In this document: positions 49,440-57,478 of the stretch, piece by piece
Numbering within the stretch: the first letter of the stretch is position 1
How the letters are laid out: every line of letters starts with the position of its first letter
NCBI GenBank assembly: GCA_944325945.1
Contig: CALVBW010000015.1
Location: forward strand, 1 to 57,478
Direction of reading: 5' to 3'
Origin: Candidatus Gastranaerophilales bacterium
Lineage (GTDB): Bacteria > Cyanobacteriota > Vampirovibrionia > Gastranaerophilales > Gastranaerophilaceae
DNA length: 57,478 bases
Position numbers and translations under genes: made by a program
The notes under the pieces: generated by a model
Databases searched by the model: none
What the model was told of the DNA's origin: nothing
Seen by the model: the letters and a program-made list of their open reading frames with translations, nothing else

Positions 49440-49697
49440 AGCCGCGCTCCACGGGGATTTACGATCTCTCGACCCGAAGTTAATGCGGGGTGCAGAGCCT
49501 GTTGTGAGGGTTTGCGGAATACAGCAGATATAAATAAAATTGTTGACGTTTAAACTTATTATGGCGTAAAATGTCGAACCGTGTCAGGATGGAAACATAG
49601 CAGCACTAAGGCAACCTTTGCGGGTATAGTATTTTTAAAAAGAGATTTTGCTTATTGATGCGGTATTTTTCAAATTCGATAGACAGTGGCGCGGCTT
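49440..49697 (+). ncRNA. ffs: Signal recognition particle RNA, large bacterial type
   Basis: About 258 bases. The terminal stem AGCCGCGCT/GGCGCGGCT closes the molecule and runs into a T-run terminator. Domain IV is visible near 49580-49620: GTCAGG-ATG-GAAA-CAT-AGCAGC. This keeps the symmetric internal loop bound by Ffh (CAGG/AGCAG) and has a GAAA instead of the usual GGAA tetraloop with a compensating stem. The length implies an Alu domain as in Bacillus scRNA. It guides nascent membrane proteins to FtsY. Confidence 0.92.
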
Positions 49698-49699
49698 TT

Positions 49700-50659
49700 T
49701 TATTTTAATTCAGTGTCTTTAATATATCTCGGACGTGCCTTTACTTCTCGGTATACCTGTCCGACGTATTCACCAATAACCCCTAGACAGCATATCTGTA
49801 TCCCGCCGAAAAAGCATAATAAAAGTATAGTTGTTGCCCAGCCGTTCGGTGTATTATGGAAAAATATTTTTTCAAACACAGTTTCCGCACCGATTAAAAA
49901 GCTTACAAATGCCATTATAAATCCGAGAACAGAAACAATTCTTAACGGAACAACACTAAAAGAGGTTATCCCGTTTAATGCAAGTCCCATAAGTTTTACA
50001 AAATTAAATTTTGATTCACCTGCCATACGCGGCTTTACATCAAAATTCACATAAGCTGTTTTTAGACCGACTTCATTAAAAAATCCGCGCAAAAACAGGT
50101 ATTTTTCAGGATAAAGCTCCATAATATCAAGCGCTTTTTTGCTGACAAGTCTGAAATCCGAATGATTCATAGGAATTTTTGCCCCGAGAACATACATTAA
50201 TTTGTAAAACAAAACTGCAGATGTTTTTTTAAACAGAGTATCTGTATCACGACTGTTACGAATTCCTGATACGATATCCGCACCCTCAATAAATTTATCA
50301 ACAAATTTTTCTATTGACCACTCATCTTGCTGCAGGTCGGCATCAATTGAAATTGCGCAGTCACAGCCGAGAGCTCTGACACTTTCATAACCGGCAATCA
50401 AAGCCTTCTGATTTCCGAAATTTCTTATAAATTTTGCACCTTTGACCAGCGGATTTTTCTGATGGAAATCGGAAATTATATTCCACGTATTATCTGATGA
50501 ACCGTCATCAACCAGATAGAGATAACTTTTTTCGCTTATTTTACCTTTATCAGAGAGGACATGCAGAACTTCGAGAAGCTTTTGTATTGTTGTATTCAAA
50601 CATAATTCTTCATTAAAACATGGAATTACTATTGCAAGTATCGGTTTAGACTCACTCAT
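49700..50659 (-). CDS. GT2 glycosyltransferase (polyprenyl-phosphate glycosyltransferase, GtrB/DPM1-like)
   Basis: 319 aa. Catalytic GT-A domain motifs: VIPCFNEE, VDDGSSDNT, the metal-binding SIDADLQQDE and the acceptor region GESKFNFVKLMGLALNGI. Two C-terminal membrane helices (about 230-255 and 265-290) follow. The family transfers glucose or another hexose to undecaprenyl phosphate for surface glycan decoration. ATG 50659 (MSESKP) is used because the longer frame overlaps the divergent gene. Its stop lies in the SRP terminator, so the two genes meet tail to tail. Confidence 0.92.
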   Translation of the reverse strand: MSESKPILAIVIPCFNEELCLNTTIQKLLEVLHVLSDKGKISEKSYLYLVDDGSSDNTWNIISDFHQKNPLVKGAKFIRNFGNQKALIAGYESVRALGCDCAISIDADLQQDEWSIEKFVDKFIEGADIVSGIRNSRDTDTLFKKTSAVLFYKLMYVLGAKIPMNHSDFRLVSKKALDIMELYPEKYLFLRGFFNEVGLKTAYVNFDVKPRMAGESKFNFVKLMGLALNGITSFSVVPLRIVSVLGFIMAFVSFLIGAETVFEKIFFHNTPNGWATTILLLCFFGGIQICCLGVIGEYVGQVYREVKARPRYIKDTELK

Positions 50660-50705
50660 TGTTTTTATACTATAATAGTTGTAAAATAAATGCAAGGAAT
50701 TTTTT

Positions 50706-51548
50706 ATGGGGAAAAAATTTATACTGAATGCTGACGATTTCGGCATGTCAAAAGAATTTAACAAAGCAGTGCTGGACGGATTCAATAACGGCTTTTTGAC
50801 CTCCGCAAGCCTCTGCGCAAACGGAAAAGCTTTTTCGGCAGCTGTAAATGATATTCTGCCCGAGTGCTCCGGACTCGGTACAGGTGTACATTTAAATGTC
50901 ATTGAAGGTTATTCACTCACTAAATGCAGATTTCTGACTGATAAAAACGGTAAATTCAACAAAGGCTACCTGTATTTTATGCTGAATTCAAACAAAAAAG
51001 AAGTTTTAAATGAACTTGAGGCTGAATTTCGCGCACAGATTGAATTAATAAAAAAATACACAAAACCTGATCATATTGATTCGCACGTACATGTTCACGG
51101 GATTCCTGCCATATTCAAACTGGTCTGCAAATTAGCTGATGAATACGGAATTCCTTATGTAAGAACGCAGCACGAAGAAATCTACCCGGTGCCTTCAACG
51201 CAGAAAAACCTTAATATACCACATTTTATTAATATAATAAAAATCTTACTTTTAAATTATTTTACCTGTATTAATAAAAAAACACTGAAAAACTTCAATA
51301 TCAAAACGAATGATTATCTTATAGGCGTCGGCTATACCGGCATGATGGATTCAATGACAGTAGAATACGGCCTGAAAGTTTTGAAAAATGACTGCATTGC
51401 AGAGGCTCTTATCCACCCTTGCTGCTATACAGGCAATATACAAAATTCTCATTCAGCAGAATTTGCCATAACTCTGGATAAAAAATTGGAAGATAAAATA
51501 CGCAGAATGGGTTTTGAAATTACAAATTATAAAAATCTGGAATCATGA
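50706..51548 (+). CDS. YdjC/ChbG-family carbohydrate deacetylase
   Basis: 280 aa. Metal ligands: NADDFGMSKEFN (Asp pair) and DHIDSHVHVHG (His-x-His). The TIM-barrel-like fold removes acetyl groups from N-acetyl sugars (ChbG on chitobiose, HpnK on hopanoids). The late ALIHPCCYTG matches the family His. AAGGAATT precedes ATG. The stop overlaps the PLD gene (ATGA). Position next to GT2 suggests surface glycan or lipid modification. Confidence 0.9.
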   Translation: MGKKFILNADDFGMSKEFNKAVLDGFNNGFLTSASLCANGKAFSAAVNDILPECSGLGTGVHLNVIEGYSLTKCRFLTDKNGKFNKGYLYFMLNSNKKEVLNELEAEFRAQIELIKKYTKPDHIDSHVHVHGIPAIFKLVCKLADEYGIPYVRTQHEEIYPVPSTQKNLNIPHFINIIKILLLNYFTCINKKTLKNFNIKTNDYLIGVGYTGMMDSMTVEYGLKVLKNDCIAEALIHPCCYTGNIQNSHSAEFAITLDKKLEDKIRRMGFEITNYKNLES

Positions 51549-53350
51549 AAAAATATTTTGCAGTATGTTTAATATTAATATTTTTTACAGGGTTTGTAAT
51601 CTTTACTTATTCTAAACAATCATTTTCGCCTGTATTAAAAATACTTAATCCGGTTAAAATACAGGTTGACGTAAACAATAACGGAATTATAGAAGATGAC
51701 GAAACAATTTGCCTGCCTGATGCAGAGGCATTTTCTCTCGCACACGGTCAATATGTGCCGGAATTTGCAAAAACTTACGCTCTAACACTCAAAGATACAA
51801 TTTCTCTGGGATATATGGCTGATAATTTTGCCTCAAGTCTTATACTTGCACAGCCTGTTAAAGTTAAATTTACCGGCAGAAAAAATCCCGATTGCAGATA
51901 TGCGGATATATATTTAAATGATAAATCATATTTAGATATACTTGTGGATGAAGGTTATGCAGCAGAAAAAGGCAAACTCAACAGAAAGAAATTTGATGAA
52001 AAGTTAAAAATTGCACGTAACCTTGATCTTGTAATTTACAATATAAAAAGCGGTAAATACCATAAACTTGACTGCAAATACGGTTTATTAAGTTCAAACC
52101 ATTCAATAATTCCCAAAAAACAACTTCCGAAAGACGCCTTGCCCTGTAAATTTTGTTTTGTCACAAAAAAATCAGAACAAACTGACAAAAAGCACTCTAA
52201 AAATAATATTTTACAGGCAGTTCAAACACCGGAGCTTGTGCATTCGGACGGCAAGCTTGAACTAATTCTGACAGATTTCACAACAAAACTTAAACCCGAC
52301 AGAAATTGCGATACAAAAGTCTGTCTGGCACTTGTTGAAGAAATTAACAAAGCCGAAAACACAATTGATTTTGCCGTTTATGGTATGGATTTAGTCCCCA
52401 AAATATATGATGCACTCAAGCAGGCAAAAATACGTAACGTAAAAATCCGAATGGTATTTGACAAATCATCTTCGCCTGAGATGGATTACTATACGGAAAC
52501 GGAAAAAATGCTGGAGCTTGCAGATGAATATGCTTCCGACTATGTCAAAGGAAAAAGCGCTTACACAAACAACCTTATGCACAATAAATTTTTTATCTTT
52601 GACGGAAAAACTGTCCTGACAGGCTCAATGAACATAAGTGCTACCGGGCTTTCGGATTATAATGCAAATGCTGTCGTTATTTTGAACTCGCAGGATATTG
52701 CGAAACTTTATACCGCAGAATTTGAGCAAATGCTCTCAGGTAAATTTCATGAACTAAAAACCAAACCCGATTTACCCGACACTTTTACACTGGAAGATTC
52801 CGAAATACAGGTATTATTTTCACCGTATGATAAAATCTCGGAAAAAATTATTCCGCTGATAAACTCTGCGAAAGAATATATTTACGTGCCGGCATTTTTG
52901 ATTACACATAACGGAATTACAAATGCTCTCATTGATGCTAAAAAACGAAATGTTGACGTGAAAATAATAATAGACGCAAACAGTGTTTCAACAAGAAATA
53001 CAAAGTATGCTCTCTTACGTCAAAATAAAATTCCGCTGAAAACCGAAAATTACGCAGGCAAATTACATTCCAAGACTATACTGATTGACGACAAATACAT
53101 AATCACAGGTTCCATGAATTTTTCAAACAGCGGAGAAAATAAAAATGACGAAAATTTATTGATTATTAACTGCCCGCGTCTGACAAAATTATACAAAACA
53201 TATTTTCTTTATTTATGGAGTAAAATCCCCGACGAATACCTGACAAAAAATGCTGCCGCAGAAAGTAAAGACTCTATCGGCGCATGTTATGACGGAATTG
53301 ACAATGATTTTGACGGTTTAGTGGATAGAAATGATCCCGGATGCAGATAA
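51545..53350 (+). CDS. Secreted multidomain phospholipase D-like protein
   Basis: 601 aa. A signal peptide/anchor (about 1-22) is followed by an EF-hand-like loop DVNNNGIIEDDE (about 41-52), a staphylococcal-nuclease-like beta domain (about 95-150), and a small Cys-His metal site (HKLDCKYG...CKFC, about 175-205). Two PLD domains carry HNKFFIFDG and HSKTILIDD (HxK-D type HKD motifs, about 345 and 500), each followed by TGSMN. The C-terminus CYDGIDNDFDGLVDRNDPGC is a Ca-binding/Cys-closed tag. Both catalytic His-Lys pairs are intact. It may cut nucleic acids or phospholipid outside the cell. Confidence 0.85.
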   Translation: MKKYFAVCLILIFFTGFVIFTYSKQSFSPVLKILNPVKIQVDVNNNGIIEDDETICLPDAEAFSLAHGQYVPEFAKTYALTLKDTISLGYMADNFASSLILAQPVKVKFTGRKNPDCRYADIYLNDKSYLDILVDEGYAAEKGKLNRKKFDEKLKIARNLDLVIYNIKSGKYHKLDCKYGLLSSNHSIIPKKQLPKDALPCKFCFVTKKSEQTDKKHSKNNILQAVQTPELVHSDGKLELILTDFTTKLKPDRNCDTKVCLALVEEINKAENTIDFAVYGMDLVPKIYDALKQAKIRNVKIRMVFDKSSSPEMDYYTETEKMLELADEYASDYVKGKSAYTNNLMHNKFFIFDGKTVLTGSMNISATGLSDYNANAVVILNSQDIAKLYTAEFEQMLSGKFHELKTKPDLPDTFTLEDSEIQVLFSPYDKISEKIIPLINSAKEYIYVPAFLITHNGITNALIDAKKRNVDVKIIIDANSVSTRNTKYALLRQNKIPLKTENYAGKLHSKTILIDDKYIITGSMNFSNSGENKNDENLLIINCPRLTKLYKTYFLYLWSKIPDEYLTKNAAAESKDSIGACYDGIDNDFDGLVDRNDPGCR

Positions 53351-53355
53351 TCCGT

Positions 53356-54069
53356 TTAGTAGTCTGTAATAATCTTTGCATCCACATCTTTTCGGGCATT
53401 AATGCTGTTTGAAAGACTTTTCGCAAGTTCGGCAGCCGTATTTGCCGTATAAAATTTTCCGCTTGTAACTAATGCAGCGCATTGCAATTGCGCTAAATCA
53501 TCTTCATCATTTATGTTAAATGCAATAACGTCAATATGAATGTCTTTTCGCGTTTTAATGAGCTCCATGGCATACTCGCACGGGCTTTCATCACAATTTT
53601 CACCGCCGTCTGTAAGAAGAATAATGCGCTTTTTTCCGCTAAACCCGAGAAAATCATTTTTTACGGCTTGTTTTAAAGAATAAGTTATAGGCGTCATTCC
53701 TTTTGGTTTTGTAGAATACAAAGCTTCCGCAACCGCAGCCGAACTTGACTGTGAAACAGGTACTAACAAGCTGGAAGCCCTGCAGGCGTCCATTGCGGTA
53801 AACCCGGCTTTATGACCGTATACTCTCAACCCTACTGAGGTTTCCGGTCCGATATTAGGCAGAATTTTTGACATTGTATCTATCATAAGCTCGACTTTTT
53901 CTCTCCCTTCAAGATATTCTGTCATACTGTTTGAAAAATCCATTATAAACAGAATTTTTTCCGCACTGTTTGTCTCAAGCTTATAATTATGCGGACTATA
54001 AACATTGTAATCACTTGCAAATACAGGAATAATAAGCATAGAAAGTATTATTAAAATTGCTCTCAACAT
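53356..54069 (-). CDS. Exported VWA-domain protein
   Basis: 237 aa. A signal peptide (about 1-18, LRAILIILSMLIIPVFAS) precedes a von Willebrand A domain. The MIDAS is DFSNSM (DxSxS), with Thr in GMTPIT and Asp in LLTDGGENCDES. Extra Cys pairs (DACRAS, CDESPC) suggest disulfides outside the membrane. VWA proteins mediate metal-dependent adhesion. The gene is convergent with the PLD gene and divergent from the lyase gene. Confidence 0.88.
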   Translation of the reverse strand: MLRAILIILSMLIIPVFASDYNVYSPHNYKLETNSAEKILFIMDFSNSMTEYLEGREKVELMIDTMSKILPNIGPETSVGLRVYGHKAGFTAMDACRASSLLVPVSQSSSAAVAEALYSTKPKGMTPITYSLKQAVKNDFLGFSGKKRIILLTDGGENCDESPCEYAMELIKTRKDIHIDVIAFNINDEDDLAQLQCAALVTSGKFYTANTAAELAKSLSNSINARKDVDAKIITDY

Positions 54070-54124
54070 ATACTAATTGTCAACCAAAAAATAAAAATTT
54101 CACTTTACGAGTTATCTAACCGCA

Positions 54125-54153
54125 TTGACCTTTATTTTTGCTTGCAATATCAT
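54125..54153 (+). promoter_or_regulatory. Promoter of the lyase gene, near-leaderless
   Basis: TTGACC (54125-54130), a 17-base spacer and TATCAT (54148-54153). The ATG is at 54163, and there is no Shine-Dalgarno sequence. Confidence 0.6.
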
Positions 54154-54162
54154 AAAAATATT

Positions 54163-55392
54163 ATGAGCAAAGATTTGATTAAAAAAGCGGAATATGAATT
54201 AAGAGAACAATTTGAAAAAATTGACGAAATAAGAGATTACAATCAGGAAAAAGTCCTGAATGCCTTTGTTGCCAATAAAGTAGCTCCGGAACATTTCTAC
54301 ACAGTTTCAGGCTACGGGCATGATGATCTGGGAAGAGAAGTTCTGGACAGAGTTTTTGCGGATGTTTTCAAAGCAGAAAAAGCAATTGCCCGCGTGCATT
54401 TTGCATCTGGAACCCATACTCTCGCATGCTGCCTGTTCGGTAATTTGAGACCGGGTGACAAATTAATTTCAGCAGCCGGAACGCCCTATGACACAATGCT
54501 TGAGGTTATTGGAACTGCGGGTGATGAAGATACAAAGGCAGATTCCCTTATTGCTCACGGAATTCAATATGACGAAATTCCTTTGAAAAACGGCAATGAA
54601 GTTGACATTGAGGCACTTGAACAGGCAATTGACAATACTGTTACCATGGTTTTAATCCAGCGCTCAAAAGGGTATTCAACACGTAAATCTTTAACAGTTG
54701 AAGAAATCGGCAAAATTTGTGAAACAGTAAAACGTAAAAATCCTGACTGCATTTGCTTTGTTGATAACTGTTACGGGGAATTTGTGCAGAAAATTGAACC
54801 GCTTGAGGCAGGTGCTGACCTTATTGCAGGATCATTAATTAAAAATCCCGGCGGAGGAATAGTTGAAGCCGGCGGATATATTGCAGGTAAAGAAAAATTT
54901 GTAAATCGTGCTGCAAATCGTCTTACGGCACCCGGAATCGGCGCAGAAGGCGGTGCAATGTTTAACCAGCACAGACTTATTTTTCAGGGACTGTTTATGG
55001 CACCGTCTGTTGTTGCTGATGCGGTTAAAGGTGCTGTTCTTGCCGCGAAAATTTTTGAGGACATAGGTTTTGACTCCTACCCCAAATTTGACGATGAACG
55101 TTCTGATATAATTCAGAATATTATTTTCAATGCACCGGAACCGCTTGAACATTTTTGCAGAACAATTCAATCACTCTCGCCTGTCAACGGTTACGTAACA
55201 CCCATTCCTGAATATGTTCCTGGATATGAAGATAAAATTATTATGGCAGGCGGTACATTTATTGAAGGCTCTACAATAGAATTATCTGCAGACGGCCCGA
55301 TGAGACCGCCTTATGTCGCGTATATGCAGGGCGGGCTTAATTATGCCCATGTCAAAATCGCTATTAAAAAAATTGCTGAAAAATACAGCTGA
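54163..55392 (+). CDS. Methionine gamma-lyase family PLP protein ('aluminium resistance' type)
   Basis: 409 aa. Features of the YnbB-type family: YGHDDLGREVLDRVFADVF, ARVHFASGTHTLACCLFGNLRPGD, FVDNCYGEF and the PLP-Lys region GSLIKNPGGGIVEAGGYIAG; the C-terminus has PPYVAYMQGGLNYAHVK. Length is normal. It likely cleaves a sulfur amino acid; the biochemical role is uncertain. ATG 54163 is preferred because the upstream in-frame region overlaps the promoter. Confidence 0.9.
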   Translation: MSKDLIKKAEYELREQFEKIDEIRDYNQEKVLNAFVANKVAPEHFYTVSGYGHDDLGREVLDRVFADVFKAEKAIARVHFASGTHTLACCLFGNLRPGDKLISAAGTPYDTMLEVIGTAGDEDTKADSLIAHGIQYDEIPLKNGNEVDIEALEQAIDNTVTMVLIQRSKGYSTRKSLTVEEIGKICETVKRKNPDCICFVDNCYGEFVQKIEPLEAGADLIAGSLIKNPGGGIVEAGGYIAGKEKFVNRAANRLTAPGIGAEGGAMFNQHRLIFQGLFMAPSVVADAVKGAVLAAKIFEDIGFDSYPKFDDERSDIIQNIIFNAPEPLEHFCRTIQSLSPVNGYVTPIPEYVPGYEDKIIMAGGTFIEGSTIELSADGPMRPPYVAYMQGGLNYAHVKIAIKKIAEKYS

Positions 55393-55572
55393 TAATCTGT
55401 AATGTTAAGTTTTTTAAAGGCGAAAATAGCTATTGTGAACTAATTCTAAAGGATTATATATATTTTAAATATTAAAAACTTTGACAAGAAAAATTTTGTG
55501 GTATGCTGTTATTAACTCTTGTTATAGAGGAATAAAAAAATCGTTTAATACACAAGAAGAAAGGTTTAGGTT

Positions 55573-57264
55573 ATGTCATTACCAAACGTTGCATATTTTT
55601 CAATGGAAATCGCTATGGATCAGTCATTAAGCACATATTCAGGCGGTTTAGGATTCCTCGCAGGATCACACATGTTATCAGCAGGTTATCTTCAATTACC
55701 GATGGTAGGTGTTACAATGCTGTGGTCATACGGTTATTATGACCAGAGAATTGACCATAAAGGTCAGGTAGAAGTAGCATATATCAGAAAATATTATGAT
55801 TTTTTGAAAGATATAGGCGTAACTACTGAAGTTGATATATTCGGTGAAAAAGTTAAAGTAAAGGCTTTCAAAGTAGAGCCGGAACTTTTCGGAACCTGTC
55901 CGGTATATTTATTGACAACCGATATTGACGGCAACAGTGACTGGGCAAAAAGTATTTCTTATAAACTTTATGACGGTAATGAAAAAATAAGAATTGCACA
56001 GGAAACAGTTTTAGGTATTGCAGGTGTCAGAATTCTTCAGGCAGTCGGATACAATTTTGATGTTATCCATATGAATGAAGGTCACGCACTTCCTGCTGCA
56101 TTTGAACTTTTGAGACAATATAACGGCAACCTTGAAGAAGTTAAAAAGAAAACCGTATTTACAACACACACACCGGTTGCTGCAGGTAATGAAGTTCACT
56201 GGGTAGACACACTTCTGGAAGGCGGATTCTTTGCAGGTTGTTCAAGAGAAACCGCAGTAAATTTAGGCGGTGAAAATTTCTCACTGACAGTTGCAGCACT
56301 CAGAATGAGCAGAATTGCAAACGCTGTATCACAGCTTCACGGACTTGTTGCAAACAAGATGTGGGAATGGGTTGACGGCAGATGTCCGATACGTGCAATT
56401 ACAAACGCCGTAAATCTGCACTACTGGCAGGACGAAAGAATTAAAGAAGCACACACTCCGGAACAGCTTCTTGCTGTCAAACGCGAAATGAAATGTGAAT
56501 TATTCAAATATGTTGCAAATGTTGCCGGCAAAAGATTTGATCCTGATGTATTAACCATCACCTGGGCAAGAAGATTTGCCGATTACAAACGTGCTTGGCT
56601 CATTTTGATGGATAAAGACAGAATTAATAAACTTCTTGACTCTAACAAAGTCCAAATTATATTCGCCGGAAAATTCCATCCGGATGATGTAATGGGTAAA
56701 GAAATGTTCAATAAACTTCTTAACCAATCCCATACATTGAAAAATGTTGTAGTTCTTCCGGGTTATGAATTACAATTGTCAGGAATGCTTAAACGCGGTT
56801 CCGATATATGGTTAAATACACCGTTGAGACCGTTTGAAGCATCAGGCACATCAGGTATGTCTGCAAACGCAAACGGTGCTGTTCACCTTTCAATCTACGA
56901 CGGCTGGACAGTTGAAGGTACATTTAACGGAATTAACGGTTATACTGTTGAATATCCTGAACTCGATGACGAAATGCCATGGGAAGAACGCCACTGGAAA
57001 GACCACGAATGCTTGATGGATATTATCGAAAATCAAATTATTCCGACTTACTATGAAAACAAACAGGAATGGGCAAGATTAATGAGACAGGCAATCAGAA
57101 CATCCGAAGCTTACTTCAACTCTGATCGTATGGTTATTGAATACTACAACAGACTGTACAAACCTATTGCTCACGATGATTCCTGCGCAGGTACGGCTAA
57201 AAAAGAGATGAAAATCTCCGAAACACCGACATTTGATGCATGGACATTCTCAAATATTAAGTAA
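55573..57264 (+). CDS. glgP: Alpha-glucan phosphorylase, short form, with altered PLP site
   Basis: 563 aa GT35 enzyme. Start motif AYFSMEIAMDQSLSTYSGGLG, then HMNEGHALPAAFELLR, TTHTPVAAGNEV, TWARRFADYKRA and FAGKFHPDD. The cofactor loop reads EASGTSGMSANANG; the Lys that binds PLP in this family (SGTSGMK) is Ser here. The length is short compared with about 800-860 aa forms, near the short archaeal type. It would release glucose 1-phosphate from glycogen if active. TTGACA at 55481 is a candidate -35 with a weaker -10 after it. AGAAAGG Shine-Dalgarno. Confidence 0.88.
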   Translation: MSLPNVAYFSMEIAMDQSLSTYSGGLGFLAGSHMLSAGYLQLPMVGVTMLWSYGYYDQRIDHKGQVEVAYIRKYYDFLKDIGVTTEVDIFGEKVKVKAFKVEPELFGTCPVYLLTTDIDGNSDWAKSISYKLYDGNEKIRIAQETVLGIAGVRILQAVGYNFDVIHMNEGHALPAAFELLRQYNGNLEEVKKKTVFTTHTPVAAGNEVHWVDTLLEGGFFAGCSRETAVNLGGENFSLTVAALRMSRIANAVSQLHGLVANKMWEWVDGRCPIRAITNAVNLHYWQDERIKEAHTPEQLLAVKREMKCELFKYVANVAGKRFDPDVLTITWARRFADYKRAWLILMDKDRINKLLDSNKVQIIFAGKFHPDDVMGKEMFNKLLNQSHTLKNVVVLPGYELQLSGMLKRGSDIWLNTPLRPFEASGTSGMSANANGAVHLSIYDGWTVEGTFNGINGYTVEYPELDDEMPWEERHWKDHECLMDIIENQIIPTYYENKQEWARLMRQAIRTSEAYFNSDRMVIEYYNRLYKPIAHDDSCAGTAKKEMKISETPTFDAWTFSNIK

Positions 57265-57291
57265 ATATTTGACTTTATATAATATATCATT

Positions 57292-57326
57292 AAAAAGAGA
57301 TTACGTTGTGTAATCTCTTTTTTTTC
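57292..57326 (+). terminator. Terminator of glgP
   Basis: AAAAAGAGATTAC-GTTGT-GTAATCTCTTTTTTTT, 27 bases after the stop codon. Confidence 0.92.
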
Positions 57327-57387
57327 TTGTTATTAGTGTATTATGGCAATTATTGTAACGAAATATTAAGAAAAATGATTCAAAAAT

Positions 57388-57414
57388 TAAAGAAAAAAAT
57401 AAAACTGCCGTAAA
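57388..57414 (+). promoter_or_regulatory. Sigma-28-like promoter of the second MGMAASQAR gene
   Basis: TAAAGAAA (57388-57395), an 11-base spacer and GCCGTAAA (57407-57414). The -35 and GCCG core are kept, and the spacing matches the FliA consensus. The expected leader is about 30 bases, like the gene at 18348. Confidence 0.55.
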
Positions 57415-57450
57415 CATGAGCACAAGGAAAAAAACGAAAGGGAACAAGTC

Positions 57451-57478
57451 ATGGGTATGGCAGCATCACAGGCCAGAT
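57451..57478 (+). CDS. Second MGMAASQAR-family protein (5' fragment)
   Basis: Only nine codons remain before the window edge (MGMAASQAR). They are identical in protein to the start of the 660-aa product at 16366-18348. AAGGGAACAAG is a weak ribosome-binding site. It shows the family has at least two members here, both behind sigma-28-like promoters. Confidence 0.75.

Noticed and set aside
49440-49697. Protein-coding gene in the region of the SRP RNA
   Set aside because: No sustained reading frame; the closed terminal stem, domain IV sequence and promoter identify SRP RNA.

Overview
The window reads as a chromosomal stretch of a non-photosynthetic, anaerobic relative of cyanobacteria, most likely a gut Gastranaerophilales / 'Melainabacteria' member. 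The grounds are low G+C, a Tic20-family membrane protein with the cyanobacterial C-terminal signature, a cyanobacterial-style extended RecG, type IV pilin-like proteins with an A|FTLAEVLI N-terminus, superoxide reductase plus ferritin instead of visible catalase or SOD genes, a large bacterial SRP RNA, and lineage-type orphan proteins (N-terminus MGMAASQAR). The placement is my recognition of these families, not a phylogeny. No rRNA, CRISPR array, transposase or prophage was seen.

Layout. 1-2.6 kb: pilin-like protein, phosphodiester glycosidase and G+C-rich interspersed repeats. 2.6-5.1 kb (minus): rpiB-rsfS and a TPR-Tic20 pair. 5.1-7.4 kb (minus): two paralogous orphan proteins with a common promoter-like motif. 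7.4-11.8 kb (minus): CHASE2 adenylate cyclase abutting recG. 11.8-14.4 kb (plus): KDPG aldolase, KDG kinase and CsaB. 14.5-20 kb (minus): tRNA-Leu, patatin, HEAT-like protein, a 660-aa MGMAASQAR protein behind a sigma-28-like promoter, a short Orn/Lys/Arg decarboxylase homologue and a PilZ protein. 20.3-23.2 kb (minus): rpsE-rpmD-rplO-secY, cut off from the usual upstream spc genes. 23.4-32.1 kb: phosphomannomutase, lone sugar ABC permease, thiC, EF-hand protein, CoA-disulfide-reductase-like enzyme, and an MnmD-like methyltransferase coupled to an FAD oxidoreductase. 32.2-39.3 kb (mostly plus): thrB, ferredoxin, AI-2E transporter, radical SAM, leuD, and rpsL-rpsG behind a long structured leader. 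39.3-43.9 kb: a degenerate hybrid-cluster-protein homologue paired with a glutaredoxin, wecB, AMIN-like protein, Gly/Cys-rich protein, GIY-YIG nuclease. 44-49.7 kb: two-component operon, ferritin/superoxide reductase pair, SRP RNA. 49.7-57.5 kb: glycosyltransferase, YdjC deacetylase, multidomain secreted PLD protein, VWA protein, methionine gamma-lyase family enzyme, alpha-glucan phosphorylase, and the first codons of a second MGMAASQAR gene.

How it fits together. Central metabolism points to fermentation of sugars and glycogen (phosphorylase, phosphomannomutase, KDG/KDPG branch, RpiB). A cell-surface theme recurs: pilin, CsaB, WecB, GT2, YdjC, VWA, AMIN and secreted PLD.

The most unusual signals are regulatory. 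Two MGMAASQAR genes sit behind sigma-28-type promoters. Five unrelated orphan genes share an ACTTTATATA[T/A]AT-type element just upstream of their starts. An AATAAG-armed inverted-repeat element occurs three times. The other strong leads are the cluster-less Hcp homologue with its glutaredoxin, a glucan phosphorylase lacking the PLP lysine, and a Tic20 homologue in a plastid-irrelevant organism.
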